This document shows, in pieces, positions 43,516-54,064 of a stretch of DNA of 64,000 bases. A program made the position numbers and the translations under genes. Origin of the DNA: Choanephora cucurbitarum (lineage: Eukaryota; Mucoromycota; Mucoromycetes; Mucorales; Choanephoraceae); contig JAIWNI010000062.1 of assembly GCA_025331435.1 (NCBI GenBank), positions 116,109 to 180,108 on the forward strand. The letters are read 5' to 3'. The notes under the pieces were generated by a model. The model was not told the origin of the DNA. It did no database searches and saw nothing but the letters and a program-made list of their open reading frames with translations. Numbering within the stretch: the stretch's first letter is position 1; each line of letters opens with the position of its first letter.

Positions 43516-45354
43516 TTATTGCATATTCATGAAATCTTGAACATCGGCAAAGACTTGGGCATTGAAAGCATCAAAGGCTTCGACACTGACAGGAGCAAAT
43601 GATTCAACACTGGCAGAAGCAGAATCTTGAGCACTCAAAGCTTGGACACTGACAGAAGCAGCAGCTTGGATACTTTCGGGAGCAGCGGCACTGGCAGCGG
43701 CTTGAGCATACATGTCAGCACTAACGGAAGCTTGAGCATACATGTCGGCACTAGCACTAGCGGAAGCAGCTAATAATAAGATGAATAAAAGCAATTGATA
43801 AACAAATGAGTTAAATCACTTACGAGCATCAACATATTCAACAACTGTAAGATGAAGAGTATGGCCAAAGTCAACCAATCTGTTAAGAGCATCGGCATAT
43901 TCGTATTGTTGAATTTCAAGGGGAATAGAGACGCTTTCACTACCGAAATCTGCCTTATGGAAACCTCCCTTGACGTTCAAGAGTCTGTCAAGATCAGGGT
44001 AAGCAAGGTGATGACCATCTTTGTTCTTGTAGAAATCTTCAGGGTAGATAATATTGATGTTGTCATCCTTGTGTTGGTATCCTCCGTAGTCCTTCTTTCT
44101 GTCGTCTCCATAAATAACCTTGATGTCTTTTCCCTTGTCAAAGTATCTGTTGTCGTACTTGTCGTACTTGTCATACTTGTCATACTTGTCGTACTTGTCG
44201 TACTTGTCGTACTTGTTGTACTTATCATACTTGTCATACTTATCATACTTATCATAGCCATTGTAGCCTTTGCGGCCAAGGAGTTCATCACGACCATGGT
44301 AAGCAAAGACTTCGTCATGGCCAAACTTCTTGCCACTATCGTAAATGATTTCGGGGTACTTCTTGAGGTTGCCCTTGACTTTGCCCCAGACATCTTTTTT
44401 GCTACCATTCTTGCGGTGGCTGTCCTTGTGGTGGCGGTGGTGACGATGGTGGCGGTGGTGGTGGTGGTAGTCGTCATCATCTTCTTCGTCATCGTCATGT
44501 TCATCATCATGGTCTTCATAATCATCATCATCTTTGTCATCCTCCTTGTCGCCTTCCTTTTCATAGTCCTTGTCATCTTCTTCTTCATACTTCTTGTCAT
44601 ATTCTTCATCATACTTCTTGTCATCTTCTTCATCATATTTCTTGTAGTCTTCCTTCTTGTCATCGTCTTTCTTGTCGTCGTCTTTATCATCATCTTTCTT
44701 GTCATCGTCTTTCTTGTCGTCGTCTTTATCATCATCTTTCTTGTCGTCGTCTTTCTTGTCGTCGTCTTTATCATCATCTTTCTTGTCATCTTCCTTCTTT
44801 TCACCGTCTTTATCATCTTCCTTCTTGTCTTCTTCTTTGTCATCGTCTTTCTTGTCATCGTCTTTCTTGTCATCATCTTTCTTGTCGTCCTTAGATTCTT
44901 CAAGGAAACGAATTGCAGCAGTACCAGCTTCATAAGGACCTTTAGCCTTGATAGTGATTTCATGTTCACCTTCACTCAATTCAAAGACACCTTGACTGAA
45001 GCGTTCATCTTCAAGGGCTTCCTCAGGAGTGGTAGCAAAGACCCCATCATCCTTGACGGCTTCAACTTCAGAGGTCTTTCCTAAAGAAATACCATTATCA
45101 AAGACCTCAAAGCTATCACCGCGGTTCTTATAATCAGCAATCTGGATCTGAGTCTTCTTTTCCGTCTTGAATTTGAATGATTCCTTGGCAACAGCATCTT
45201 CTCCCTTCCAACGGAAACTGGTAAACGTGTTGGTTAATTCAATAGGAGCAACTGCCTGATCAGCAAAGTTGACAGCAACAAAATCAGCATTGTTGGAAGC
45301 AGCGACTGTAACCAAAAGAGCTACAGCGGCAGAGATGGCAACGATAGAACGCAT
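43516..45354 (-). CDS. Secreted protein with acidic DDK repeats, His/Arg cluster and KYD repeats
   Basis: Exon 1 (45354-43824) and exon 2 (43769-43516) give 594 residues. A signal peptide (MRSIVAISAAVALLVTVAAS) leads to a globular-looking N-terminal domain (to about 155). Then come about 130 residues of KDDDK-type repeats, a cluster of His and Arg (HHHHRHHRHHRHH) preceded by acidic residues, and a run of about 12 'KYD' units. Exon 2 encodes an Ala/Ser/Val-rich tail with two 'ASxSADMYAQA' units. I do not recognise the family. Composition suggests an extracellular, possibly wall-associated, polyelectrolyte that binds cations; this is inference. Open frames on both strands over the repeats are shadows. 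Confidence 0.75.
44652..44777 (-). repeat. Three 42-bp tandem repeats in the acidic region
   Basis: Three near-perfect copies of a 42-bp unit (14 codons, KDDDKDDDKKDDDK type) lie head to tail; 42 is a multiple of 3, so copy changes keep frame. Flanking sequence contains more degenerate copies. Confidence 0.8.
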
Positions 45355-46397
45355 CTTTAAATAAGTTAATAAAATGTGAGGAAAGAAAACTTAAATGAAC
45401 AGACTTCTTTATATCTTTTGCTCTTAAAGAATGTAGTTGGTTTTGGTTCAAAGGATGTCAATTTCATACCAAACTAATACACTCATTAGTCAGTTGTTGT
45501 TGTCTTGCTCTACTCTCTATTTCCATTTCTGCCTTCATGTTATTTCAAGATAATCCGCTCTAATTGAAATTGCTTAGAATGATCACATATTTCACATTGC
45601 TTTATTGTCGTTTGTTATCTAACTGATGATTTCTTGAGAAATAGCCTATCCATCTCTGTTGTTTTCTAAAGCAAGAGAGTTGTCATCATCTAAATATGCT
45701 TTCAGGCAATGGACATAGTTTGTTCAACTAAATTATCTCGAGGACGTTTTTTGTGGGCAATTACCTAATTGTTATGGTTTCTTACAAGTGTTTTTAGGCT
45801 TAAAAAAAAAAAAGATCAAGTCGTTCAGTTAGACTTTTATTTTTCCTTTGTAATAAGCGACATGCTTAAAAGAAGCTGAAACATACAGAATATAGGGAAA
45901 AGCAAGCAATAATTGATATCAAGATAAAGCATAGAAACATTGTAACTGATCCTAGTTTTGTTGTTGAAAAGGTACGCTCCTTTATTTTAGTTATCTCGTC
46001 TCTCTATGGTTTTGACAACAATGCTGCATATGTCATGTTTGTGAAACCATCGATAGCTTAGATAATCTTTGATTTAAGCATGTTGTCCTGATGATTTTTA
46101 GCCATTGTTGTCAACTTGGAGAAAGAATGACATAAAGGACGTGTTAGATTAGTACTCTTCTTCTTTTTTATTGGGCAAAGAGATCATCCCACGATTGATT
46201 GAGTGAATGCTCTTCTGTGTATATGCAATCTTTGACAAGTAAAAACTTTAAATCAACCTGTCCGGCCATTCATTCCCGGAACATTACGATCTCAAGCCAC
46301 TCGGATATTCCCAAAAAAAAAAAAAGGAGTCGCATTTTTTTTTATATGGATATATTTTTTTTTCTCTTTTTTTCTTTAGAAATAATTGATAAAGATC
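45355..46397. other. Intergenic, no gene supported
   Basis: AT-rich divergent-promoter region between the secreted protein and RLP7 genes. No coding frame or known RNA. Confidence 0.55.
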
Positions 46398-47268
46398 ATG
46401 TCTGGAAGGTAGATCTCGATCCCTCACTCACTCACACTTTACTTCAGAAACCAATATATATACTCACCCATTACCTTAGTCAAGCTGTTCCTTCTCCTGT
46501 CTATGTCACTGAAAACCTTTTAAAGAAAAGAAAGGCCAATGAAAAAGGTGCTGCTATCCGAGCCAGAGAAAAGTTAGAAGCCAAGAAGGTAAGGTACATA
46601 ACAGAAAGCAAGACATCAAAACTGATGACCAACAGAAACAAAGACAACTTCGCAAGACTCAATTCAAGCGTGCTGATGAATTCATTCGTAACCACCGTAT
46701 GGCCGAAAAGCAATCAAAGCGTCTTCGTGCCTTATCATCAGGCAAAATGAAGGGATCAAAGCGTAAGGGAGATGGTAAATTACTGTTTGTGGCCCGTATC
46801 AAGACACAGAGTGCCATTCACCCTCAGATCAGAAAAGTGTTGACCAAGCTTCGTTTGATCAAGATGAACTCAGGTGTCTTTGTGGTCTGTGATGATGCCA
46901 CCATCAAGGATCTTCAGAAGATTGAACCCTTTGTGACCTATGGTGCTCCTAGCCTAAAGACAGTGCGTGATTTGATCATGAAGCGTGGTGCTACCATGAT
47001 TAAGGGTGTCCGCACACCTCTCTCAGACAACATGATGATTGAAGAAGCTCTCGGTCAATATGGTGTGATTTGTTTAGAAGATATTGTGCATGAGATTGTT
47101 GAAATTGGAGAGAACTTTGATGCTGTCTCCAAATTCTTGGTTCCCTTTGAACTGAATGATCCTGTTAAGGGATGGCGTCAGAAGAAATTGAAGGAAATTA
47201 CAGAGAGAGAGAATGAAGAAGAAAATGCTGATGATGATATTAACAAATTGGTGGAAGCCATGAATTAG
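46398..47268 (+). CDS. RLP7: Ribosome biogenesis protein RLP7 (uL30-like, RPL7L1)
   Basis: Exons 46398-46408, 46480-46588 and 46636-47268 give 250 residues. The N-terminus AVPSPVYVTENLLKKRKANE is basic and helical as in the L7 family. The uL30 core shows LLFVARIKTQSAIHPQIRKV, SGVFVVCDDATIKDL, FVTYGAPSLKTVRDLIMKRG and GQYGVICLEDIVHEIVEIGE, ending DDDINKLVEAMN. Wording such as 'LSDNMMIEEALG' and the replaced rRNA-contact residues are closer to Rlp7/RPL7L1 than to ribosomal L7 itself. Rlp7 is needed for ITS2 processing in pre-60S particles. The distinction from RPL7 is by recall of family wording. Confidence 0.78.
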
Positions 47269-47396
47269 TGATTTTCTTTTTTATTTATTTATTTTTCATA
47301 TAATAGACCATCATTTTCCCTTTTTTTTTTAATTTCTTTGTTTACGTCAGAAAGCTTACTTTTTAAAATAACAACAAACAAAATATCTTTTTCTTT

Positions 47397-48889
47397 ATGT
47401 CCTTTGTAACCATTAAAAACACTCAATTTTATCTCCATCATCAAATCTATCCAATCAAAAGTGCTAATTATTGGCAGGGCATGAATCTAGGTGCTTCAGA
47501 AGAGAATGGTGGGGATAGAGCACGATTATGTCAAGAATTGGATCAAATGAAGGCAATGGGTGTCAACAATTTACGCGTCATGGCTAGTTCAGAAGGTCCT
47601 GATGATCAACCTTATCGAATGCGACCCAGTCTTCAACCTTCACCTGGTATCTATAATCAAGCTATCTTTGAAGGCTTGGATTATCTCTTGGATCAAATGG
47701 GTCAACGCAACATGACTGCAGTGAGTAAGTTCAGACGCTATCAAACCTTTATCCACATTATTCATAGGCTTGGTTAGTGACATTAAACAACTTTTGGCAA
47801 TGGAGTGGAGGGTAAGTTGAATTCAACCAAGATAAACTGTCATTAAGAGAGCATCCATAGATTTGGTCAATATGTAGCATGGATCACACAAGAAGCAATT
47901 CCTTATCCCACAAAGGAATTCGATCCCTTTGTTAAGTTCTGTCAGAGATTCTATGATGATCCAACCATTCGTGAACAAGTCAAGACTCTCTTTTATGATC
48001 ATATACGCACAATACAGACAAGGGTCAATACATTCAATCAAAAGATATATCATCAAGATCCAGTCATTATGAGTTAAAAAAAAAAGATCTTTGTTGATAC
48101 ATAGAGACTGACTTAGTGAATAGGTTGGCAAATAGCCAATGAACCCCAATTAGGACCTCCATGGTGGTATCAAGAGACAGCCAGATTTATCAAGGAAGGT
48201 GCACCTTACCAACTGGTCTCTGCTGGTATTGAAAGTAAAGAAGATCAAGCAGATTTCAACCATGCCCATGATAATGCCTATGTAGATTACTGTACCTGTC
48301 ATTGTTGGGTTGAAAAGTAAGTTGAGAATCTCCCATTGACTGTCGATTGACACTTCTTAGTTGGGGTCAATATGATCCCAATGAACCCACTCATATCAGT
48401 TTAGACCATGCAAAAGAATTTGCCATTGAATTCATCAGGACACGAGGTCAATGGTCTCAAGAGATCAATAAGCCTATTATCTTGGAAGAATTTGGAATGG
48501 CGCGAGATGGTTGGCGAAATCCAACTGATAGAGCCTACAAGTATCTACCTTCAACACCCACACAGCATAAAGATGAGTATTATGCTACTCTATTTCAACA
48601 GATTGAACAACTACCTATCTATGCTGGAGATGGCTTTTGGGCTTATGGTGGTATAGGTCGATCGACAGATGAACCTAACCAGTTCAACATGGTTTGGTTA
48701 GGAGGTAATGTTATCTATGAGATCGATTAATAATGGGCTTATCAACTGGATTTAGATCCACCTCATGAACCTAAGGGTTGGTATAGTGTGTATGATACAG
48801 ACTCTACAGTCAAGATAATTCAAGGTCATTTTAAACAATTAGAACGTGAAAGAGGAGTCTGTGTACAACCATCTAAATTACAACTGTAG
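47397..48889 (+). CDS. GH5 (subfamily 7-like) endo-beta-1,4-mannanase without signal peptide
   Basis: Exons 47397-47720, 47768-47811, 47861-48072, 48124-48316, 48361-48704 and 48756-48889 give 416 residues. Typical start is FYLHHQIYPIKSANYWQGMN. The acid/base Glu is in SWQIANEPQ (junction of exons 3 and 4), the nucleophile Glu in IILEEFGMARDG. The end HEPKGWYSVYDTDSTV is also typical of fungal GH5 mannanases. The enzyme hydrolyses beta-1,4-mannan. There is no signal peptide at the ATG at 47397, and the 128 bp upstream gap offers no exon to supply one. So it may act inside the cell or leave by a non-classical route. The last intron is short (51 nt) and contains several stops. Confidence 0.9.
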
Positions 48890-49281
48890 ATCTATTCATT
48901 CTCTCACTCACTCCTTATGTCATTGCCCCCCCCCTTTCATACACTTTCTCCTTTGTTCATATTCTGTTTGTTCCTCCCTTAATCAAGTGTCGGAAAAATA
49001 GTCATCATTGACTAGAGCCGATCTTATTTACCGTCCAAAAAAAGGGCCTAGAGACATTCCTACTGTAAAATCCGAACTATCAAGCCCGTCAGAATTTCCT
49101 TTTTATGATGAGCTCCCTGAAGTATCATAAATAATGTAACTTTTATGCAAAAATTTCAATTTTTATACTTTCTTACCCAAAAATAAAATACGACACGTTG
49201 CTATCTCCTTAACATTTTGGTTTAAATAGTTCTACAATTAGAATCATCATTTTCTCTAACTCTTCCTCCATTCATTTACTT
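48890..49281. other. Intergenic promoter region of the kinase gene
   Basis: AT-rich. A 40-bp patch at about 49153-49192 faintly resembles the Tc1 terminal repeat at 21008-21048, but not well enough to call. Confidence 0.4.
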
Positions 49282-50289
49282 ATGACGACGCCCATGCCTC
49301 TGATGAATTCAGCCTTTCTCTTGCCTGTCAGTCCACCCAAGACACCTATCTTAGAAGACATGACAGTATCTGCCAGAATGTTGATGCATCATTCACTCAA
49401 CCCAGCCTTTAGAGAGAAATATACAGTTGGACAAGAATTGGGTAGCGGAGGATTTGGATTTGTGGTGGTGGCTCAGGAAAGAGAGACTGGCATTGAACGT
49501 GCTGTCAAGTTCATTATTCGTAAAAAAGTACCTTCCAGTGCTTGGGTGATTGACAGTGAGATGGGTCGAATTCCAATGGAGATCTATACGCTACGTCACC
49601 TAAAGCACCCTAATATCATTCAATACTGTGATGCCTATCAAGATGATACCTTTTTTTATCTGGTCATGGAACTTCATGGCCACCAATGGAATACGACTTC
49701 GCCTTTACTCCGATCACCTGACCTATCCCATACCTCTCAATCGACTATTGAGGAAGAAGAATTGAGTCCGTTTGTACGACGCACCTCATGTGACTTGTTT
49801 GAATGTATTGAGCAACACAAGCGATTTGAAGAGCCCTTAGCCAAGCTGATCTTTAAACAGATAGTGGAGTGTGTAGCCTATATGGACCGAGTGGGCATAT
49901 GTCATCGAGACATTAAAGATGAGAATATCGTCATTGATCAAGATTACCGAGTCAAGTTGATAGACTTTGGATCCTCTGTCTTGATCTCACGCCATGCTTA
50001 CCTCAGTCGGTTCTACGGTACAGTCTCATTTGCCTCACCAGAGATTCTGATGGCTCAACCTTATCGAGCCGAACCAGCCGAGATTTGGTCGTTGGGTGTC
50101 TTGTTGTTTACCTTGTTGTTTGGTGAAATTCCTTTTGTGGATGCAAAGGCTGCCATGGAGGGTCGCCGTATGAAACCAAAGTTTAGTGTGTCTGATGCCT
50201 GTCAACATCTGATAGACTGTCTATTAAGAAAAAATCCCGAACATCGATTGACTATTCATGAAGTCCTAAAGCACCCATGGTTCTGTTGA
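49282..50289 (+). CDS. PAS-kinase-like serine/threonine protein kinase, catalytic domain only
   Basis: Intronless, 335 residues. All kinase subdomains are present: Gly-rich loop LGSGGFGFV, VAIK-type Lys in RAVKFIIRKK, Glu in helix C (EIYTLRHL), catalytic loop HRDIKDEN, DFG (LIDFGSS), SPE (FASPEIL) and the C-lobe ending KNPEHRLTIHEVLKHPWF. The 'CDLFECIEQH' hinge segment and 'KFIIRKKVPSSAWV' wording are close to PAS kinases (Psk1/PASK) which regulate sugar and glycogen metabolism. An insert of about 40 residues lies between the hinge and helix D. No PAS domain precedes it, so regulation must differ from PASK if the kinship is right. Confidence 0.82.
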   Translation: MTTPMPLMNSAFLLPVSPPKTPILEDMTVSARMLMHHSLNPAFREKYTVGQELGSGGFGFVVVAQERETGIERAVKFIIRKKVPSSAWVIDSEMGRIPMEIYTLRHLKHPNIIQYCDAYQDDTFFYLVMELHGHQWNTTSPLLRSPDLSHTSQSTIEEEELSPFVRRTSCDLFECIEQHKRFEEPLAKLIFKQIVECVAYMDRVGICHRDIKDENIVIDQDYRVKLIDFGSSVLISRHAYLSRFYGTVSFASPEILMAQPYRAEPAEIWSLGVLLFTLLFGEIPFVDAKAAMEGRRMKPKFSVSDACQHLIDCLLRKNPEHRLTIHEVLKHPWFC

Positions 50290-50912
50290 ATGGCGTCACT
50301 TTATTTCAAACTCCACGCACTTATTCATTTTTATTTTTGCATGTTTTCTATTGTCCTTAAGAATTTATATTTTATTCAGAAAAAAAATTTTTTTTATATA
50401 TATACCCTTATGCCATGTTTTAATATTTATATAGTAATTTAATAAAGATGCTTATCTTGAAATCATTCTAAAAAAAGGAAAAGGGATGTTGTAATAGAAT
50501 AGCGATAACTACTAAAGAGAACATATTCTGCTGAGTTTAAATAATACAATCATTTATAAATGGGTGTGGAACATTTGACAAATAATTTATTTTGGGAAAT
50601 AAAGAAACATATATTACAAAAAAGAAATGCAAAAAAAAAAAAAGTAGACACATCATGAAACTATATATAAATAAATGTAAACCAATTAAAAGAAAAAAGG
50701 GGGTTGAATAAACCTACTTTGTGAATGATAAAAAAAAAGGGGGGGATAGAATGATACATAACTTATGTATGATTTAGAAGCGGTATAACATGTTAAATGT
50801 AAAAAAAAAAGCACAAAGAAGGTATATAAAGTGTACATTGATATAGCATGTGTATCTATATATATATAAGGGGGGAAAAAGGAGAAAAAAGAAGAAGAAG
50901 AGGAGTTGGTGA
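50290..50912. other. Intergenic between convergent genes
   Basis: AT-rich with TATA-like microsatellites and homopolymers; no gene supported. Confidence 0.6.
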
Positions 50913-51247
50913 TTAAATACAGATCTCTTGAACGTTGTATAATGGTTGAGAACTAGAAGTACTGGAATCATCACTGCCTGAATCTTCTTCTGTTGATTCA
51001 CCTTCTGACATGGCTCTCTCAGCTAACATACGTTCCATATCTCTTCTCCATTGTGATTTCATTGTCAATAATTCTAGCATATCTTTATAAGTCAATTTAG
51101 CTACTTCTTGTGCTGTTCGATCTAATGTCAAATTAATGATGAGTCAAGAGAACATAACGATTGCAAACTATCTTTACCATAATCTTCATTAGCAAAGGTA
51201 GAGATGAATTCAACATCACAGGCGAATTGAACTTTTTTGGCACTCAT
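50913..51247 (-). CDS. Small conserved-looking protein with acidic Ser-rich tail
   Basis: Two exons (51247-51178 and 51121-50913) give 92 residues. The first 50 (KKVQFACDVEFISTFANEDY|DRTAQEVAKLTYKDMLELLT) read as a folded or motif region; the segment 'VxFxxxVxxIxTxxxEDYDR' with 'KLTYKDxxELL' resembles a motif that I have seen near the C-terminus of several fungal regulatory proteins, but I cannot name it. The tail is Glu/Ser/Asp-rich (EGESTEEDSGSDDSSTSSS). The phase-preserving intron and codon use support a real gene. Function unknown. Confidence 0.6.
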
Positions 51248-51891
51248 TGGATTTATAATGAAAAAGAGAGATAAAAGAAAAGAAAAGAAAAGAGAGAATC
51301 TATTTATATATTTTTATTTCAACTTAGCTTGTTTCCGCGGAAATCAAAAAAGGCAATTTCCATTTATAGAATTCTACTCAACTGTCTCTCCTATTTAAGT
51401 TTTTACTTTCTGTCTCTCACAGTGATAGAAATGAACAAAGAGATAAATCATCAGTTAAAACTAGCCTCGGAAAACACATGTACTATTATATCATTCTAGA
51501 ATTTTAATTTTTCTACTTTTCAATTAGTCTCACTGTTTGTTTGTACGCGTGTGTTTTGATTGAAGAAACAGGTTTATCTTGTATGTCTTGCCTTGGATAG
51601 ACTTCACAATCGGCATTTTTAACTCACCTTGAGCACGTGCCTTGTTTGTCAATACAAGCCCACACAAGCTTCAAGATTACTATATTTGTACACTTCAGCT
51701 TAGCCATAAAATATGCTTTTTTTTTAAGACATCAACGTGACATGATTCAATGAACGTGGAATGAAACACGCTCTCATGAACCGTGCTTGATTCTAGAATA
51801 ACACGAGAGAGTATCTAGGATTCATTTAAGGTCCGCTATGTATATATATATATATAAATGGAAAATCACCTTTTTTTTTTTAATAGACACA
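51248..51891. promoter_or_regulatory. Divergent promoter region with a CACGTG site
   Basis: The gap between two divergent start codons. CACGTG at 51634-51639 is an E-box as bound by Pho4/Cbf1-type factors. A TA microsatellite lies at 51841-51856, about 40 bp before the Ecl1-like start. Confidence 0.4.
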
Positions 51892-52246
51892 ATGGATCTC
51901 TCTTGGTGTATTATATGTGATAATCGAATTCCTGATGAATGGATAGTGGTAACCACATTTTAAAAATAGATTTCAATTGAACTCTAAACTCTTTATTCTG
52001 TAGGCAAACAATTCACTTTACTGTTCTCAGGAATGCAGGCAAAAGGATGATGTAAAGACAGAAATCAAACCTATCTTGAAAACATGGATGACTAGGAAAT
52101 CAACAGCCAGACATCATCTTTACCGTACAGTTGCACCTACCACTGTCTATCCTTGGGTACCACTTTATCGAAAGCGTAGAGGATCTGCTGTCTTACGTTG
52201 TAATCAACCTACAGTTGTACAACCCTCTTCTCATCTTATTCGTTAA
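51892..52246 (+). CDS. Ecl1-family zinc-finger protein
   Basis: Exons 51892-51948 and 52004-52246 give 99 residues. The first 40 match the Ecl1 signature: MDLSWCIICDNRIPDE, then SLYCSQECRQKD, i.e. a CxxC...CxxxC zinc-binding module. The rest is basic and low complexity (RHHLYRTVAPTTVYPWVPLY RKRR). In fission yeast Ecl1-3 extend chronological lifespan and respond to zinc or sulphur starvation. The family is defined by this short module, so the call rests on it. Start and intron both fit the local gene style. Confidence 0.8.
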
Positions 52247-52417
52247 CATATTATCTTGTTGCATTATTATACCACTCTATTCTATTCCCCCCCCCCCTCC
52301 CTTGTTCTAAAATAAAATACCATGATCTGAGTTGATTTAAAACACTGGCCAATCAGGAACCATCTTTAACCTTCTTTTTTTTTTTTCTTTTCTTTTCCTT
52401 TTTATCCTACATAAAAG

Positions 52418-53840
52418 ATGACTACAGAAAACAAAAAGGCACTTGTGTTCTCCATCTTGGAATTCTTACAAAAGTCTTGTGAAGACGGTACTATCAAACA
52501 AGATGATACTGAGAGTATTGAAGGTAATAGAATCTATCCCATCATGCCCTTTTTTATTCATCTCGACCTTTAGTTGCCATTCAATGTATTGGTGAAGCAT
52601 TTGATGTAGATACCTCTGATGAGGAACAAAAGAAACTCTATTCTACTAAACCTGCTAGTTTGCTTTCTATTTTTGATGTCTATCTGAATACTAAAAAGTC
52701 AACTGCTGCCAAGGTAAAGTAAGATCCATAGAGGACGCGTGTATTTTTATTATTAACCCTCTTTCCTCAGTCTACCACCACACCTTCTGTTCAAGGTAAG
52801 TGAAGGGTGATATAAAACACAACTGTATACTGATGTGTTTTATTTGGATAGCTGTAAGGTACCTTAGAGAACAATAGTCATATACTTAATGTTCGTTCTA
52901 TATAGGATTCAAGTGAAGAAGACAAAAAGGTGGCTGAAGAAAAGAAGGCTTTGGGTAACCGTAAGATGAGTGAACGTAATTACCCTGAAGCCATTCGTCT
53001 CTATACTGAGGCCATTGCTCTTGATAACAAGAATGCTGTCTATTACTCTAACCGGTAAAGACTATACACAATAAGAGAGGGATAAAAATGGGTTGGACTT
53101 ATCTGTATTGTATAGTGCTGCTGCTTATAGTCAACAGGGTGATAATGAAAAGGCAGTTCAAGATGCTAAAAAGGCACTTGAGATTGATCCTAAATTCAGT
53201 AAGGCCTATAGTCGTATGGGGTAAGTATATAACTATGAGAGAGAGGAGATGAGACTGACTTTTCTTTTTAAGTCATGCTTACTTTAGTCTAAACAAGTTT
53301 GAAGAGGCTGTAGAGGCTTATGAAAAGGGATTGGAAATGGACCCTACCAATGCTACCTTAAAGAGTTCTTTGGCCACAGCCAAGGCTAAGACTGGTAGTA
53401 TTGAACGTTCTACCACCACCACCACCACCACCACTGAATCTTCTTCTTCTACTGGTAATCTACCCAACTTTGGTGCGGGTGCTGGTGGTATGCCTGATCT
53501 GAACTCTCTTCTCAGTAACCCTGCCTTAATGAACATGGCTCAACAGATGATGCAATCAGGCGCTCTTGATGGTCTAATGAACAACCCTAACATTGCTCGC
53601 ATGTAAGTCAATTAGAAGATATGTAGACACATGGGAACTGATGATTCTTCTAGGGCTCAACAAATGATGAGTGGCAATGGTACACCTAACTTTCAAGATA
53701 TGATGAATGATCCTGAAATGATGAGACTGTAAGTGTTTAGATGGGATAAAATACACGGGTATTTAACTTTTTTTTTCTTGATTAGTGCTCGTGATGCTAT
53801 GGGTGGAAATGGACCTAAGCCTGACAGTGATAAGAAATAA
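52418..53840 (+). CDS. SGT2: Sgt2/SGTA small glutamine-rich TPR co-chaperone, likely with a 2-nt micro-exon
   Basis: Exons 52418-52523, 52574-52713, 52771-52795, 52852-52853, 52906-53054, 53116-53220, 53273-53602, 53654-53728 and 53786-53840 give 328 residues. The N-terminal dimer domain (LVFSILEFLQKSCEDGTI... VAIQCIGEAFDV) binds Get4/5. Three TPR motifs follow (KKALGNRKMSERNYPEAIRL; AAAYSQQGDNEKAVQDAKKA; YFSLNKFEEAVEAYEKGLEM), then a Met/Asn/Gln-rich client-binding tail (MMQSGALDGLMNNPNIARMA). Sgt2 hands tail-anchored membrane proteins to the GET pathway. The frame between exons 3 and 5 closes only if a 2-nt exon CT lies at 52852-52853, which is flanked by a normal TAG acceptor and GTAAGG donor. 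Confidence 0.92.
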
Positions 53841-54064
53841 ACATAAATCATTTTTTTCGGGTGTACATTCTTTAAACATCATCTGGTTTTTAATTTATCT
53901 CTAAGAAAGGGGAAAAATTCATAACGCTATGGCAACTAATGCCTAAAGAAAACTATCTTACCATGTGTAAACTCCTGCATAATAGATTTCATTCGGAGTT
54001 TGAAATGCCATCACGCTAGAGGCAGCCATTTTAAGCAAGTTTTCTTTCTTTCTCTTCATTCAAC

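Noticed and set aside
43852..45084. Long plus-strand open frame (410 codons) and a Met/Thr/Lys-rich minus frame (43977-44975) over the secreted protein gene
   Set aside because: Both are shadows of the GAY-rich repeats; composition is extreme (Val/Ile/Leu or Thr/Met only), with no start context or introns.
46398..47268. Ribosomal protein L7 (RPL7)
   Set aside because: Several core residues and the C-terminal wording fit RLP7/RPL7L1 better, though the two are related and the choice is not absolute.
49150..49195. Solo Tc1 terminal repeat upstream of the kinase gene
   Set aside because: Match to the 41-bp repeat is short, AT-only and gapped; no TA-flanked end.
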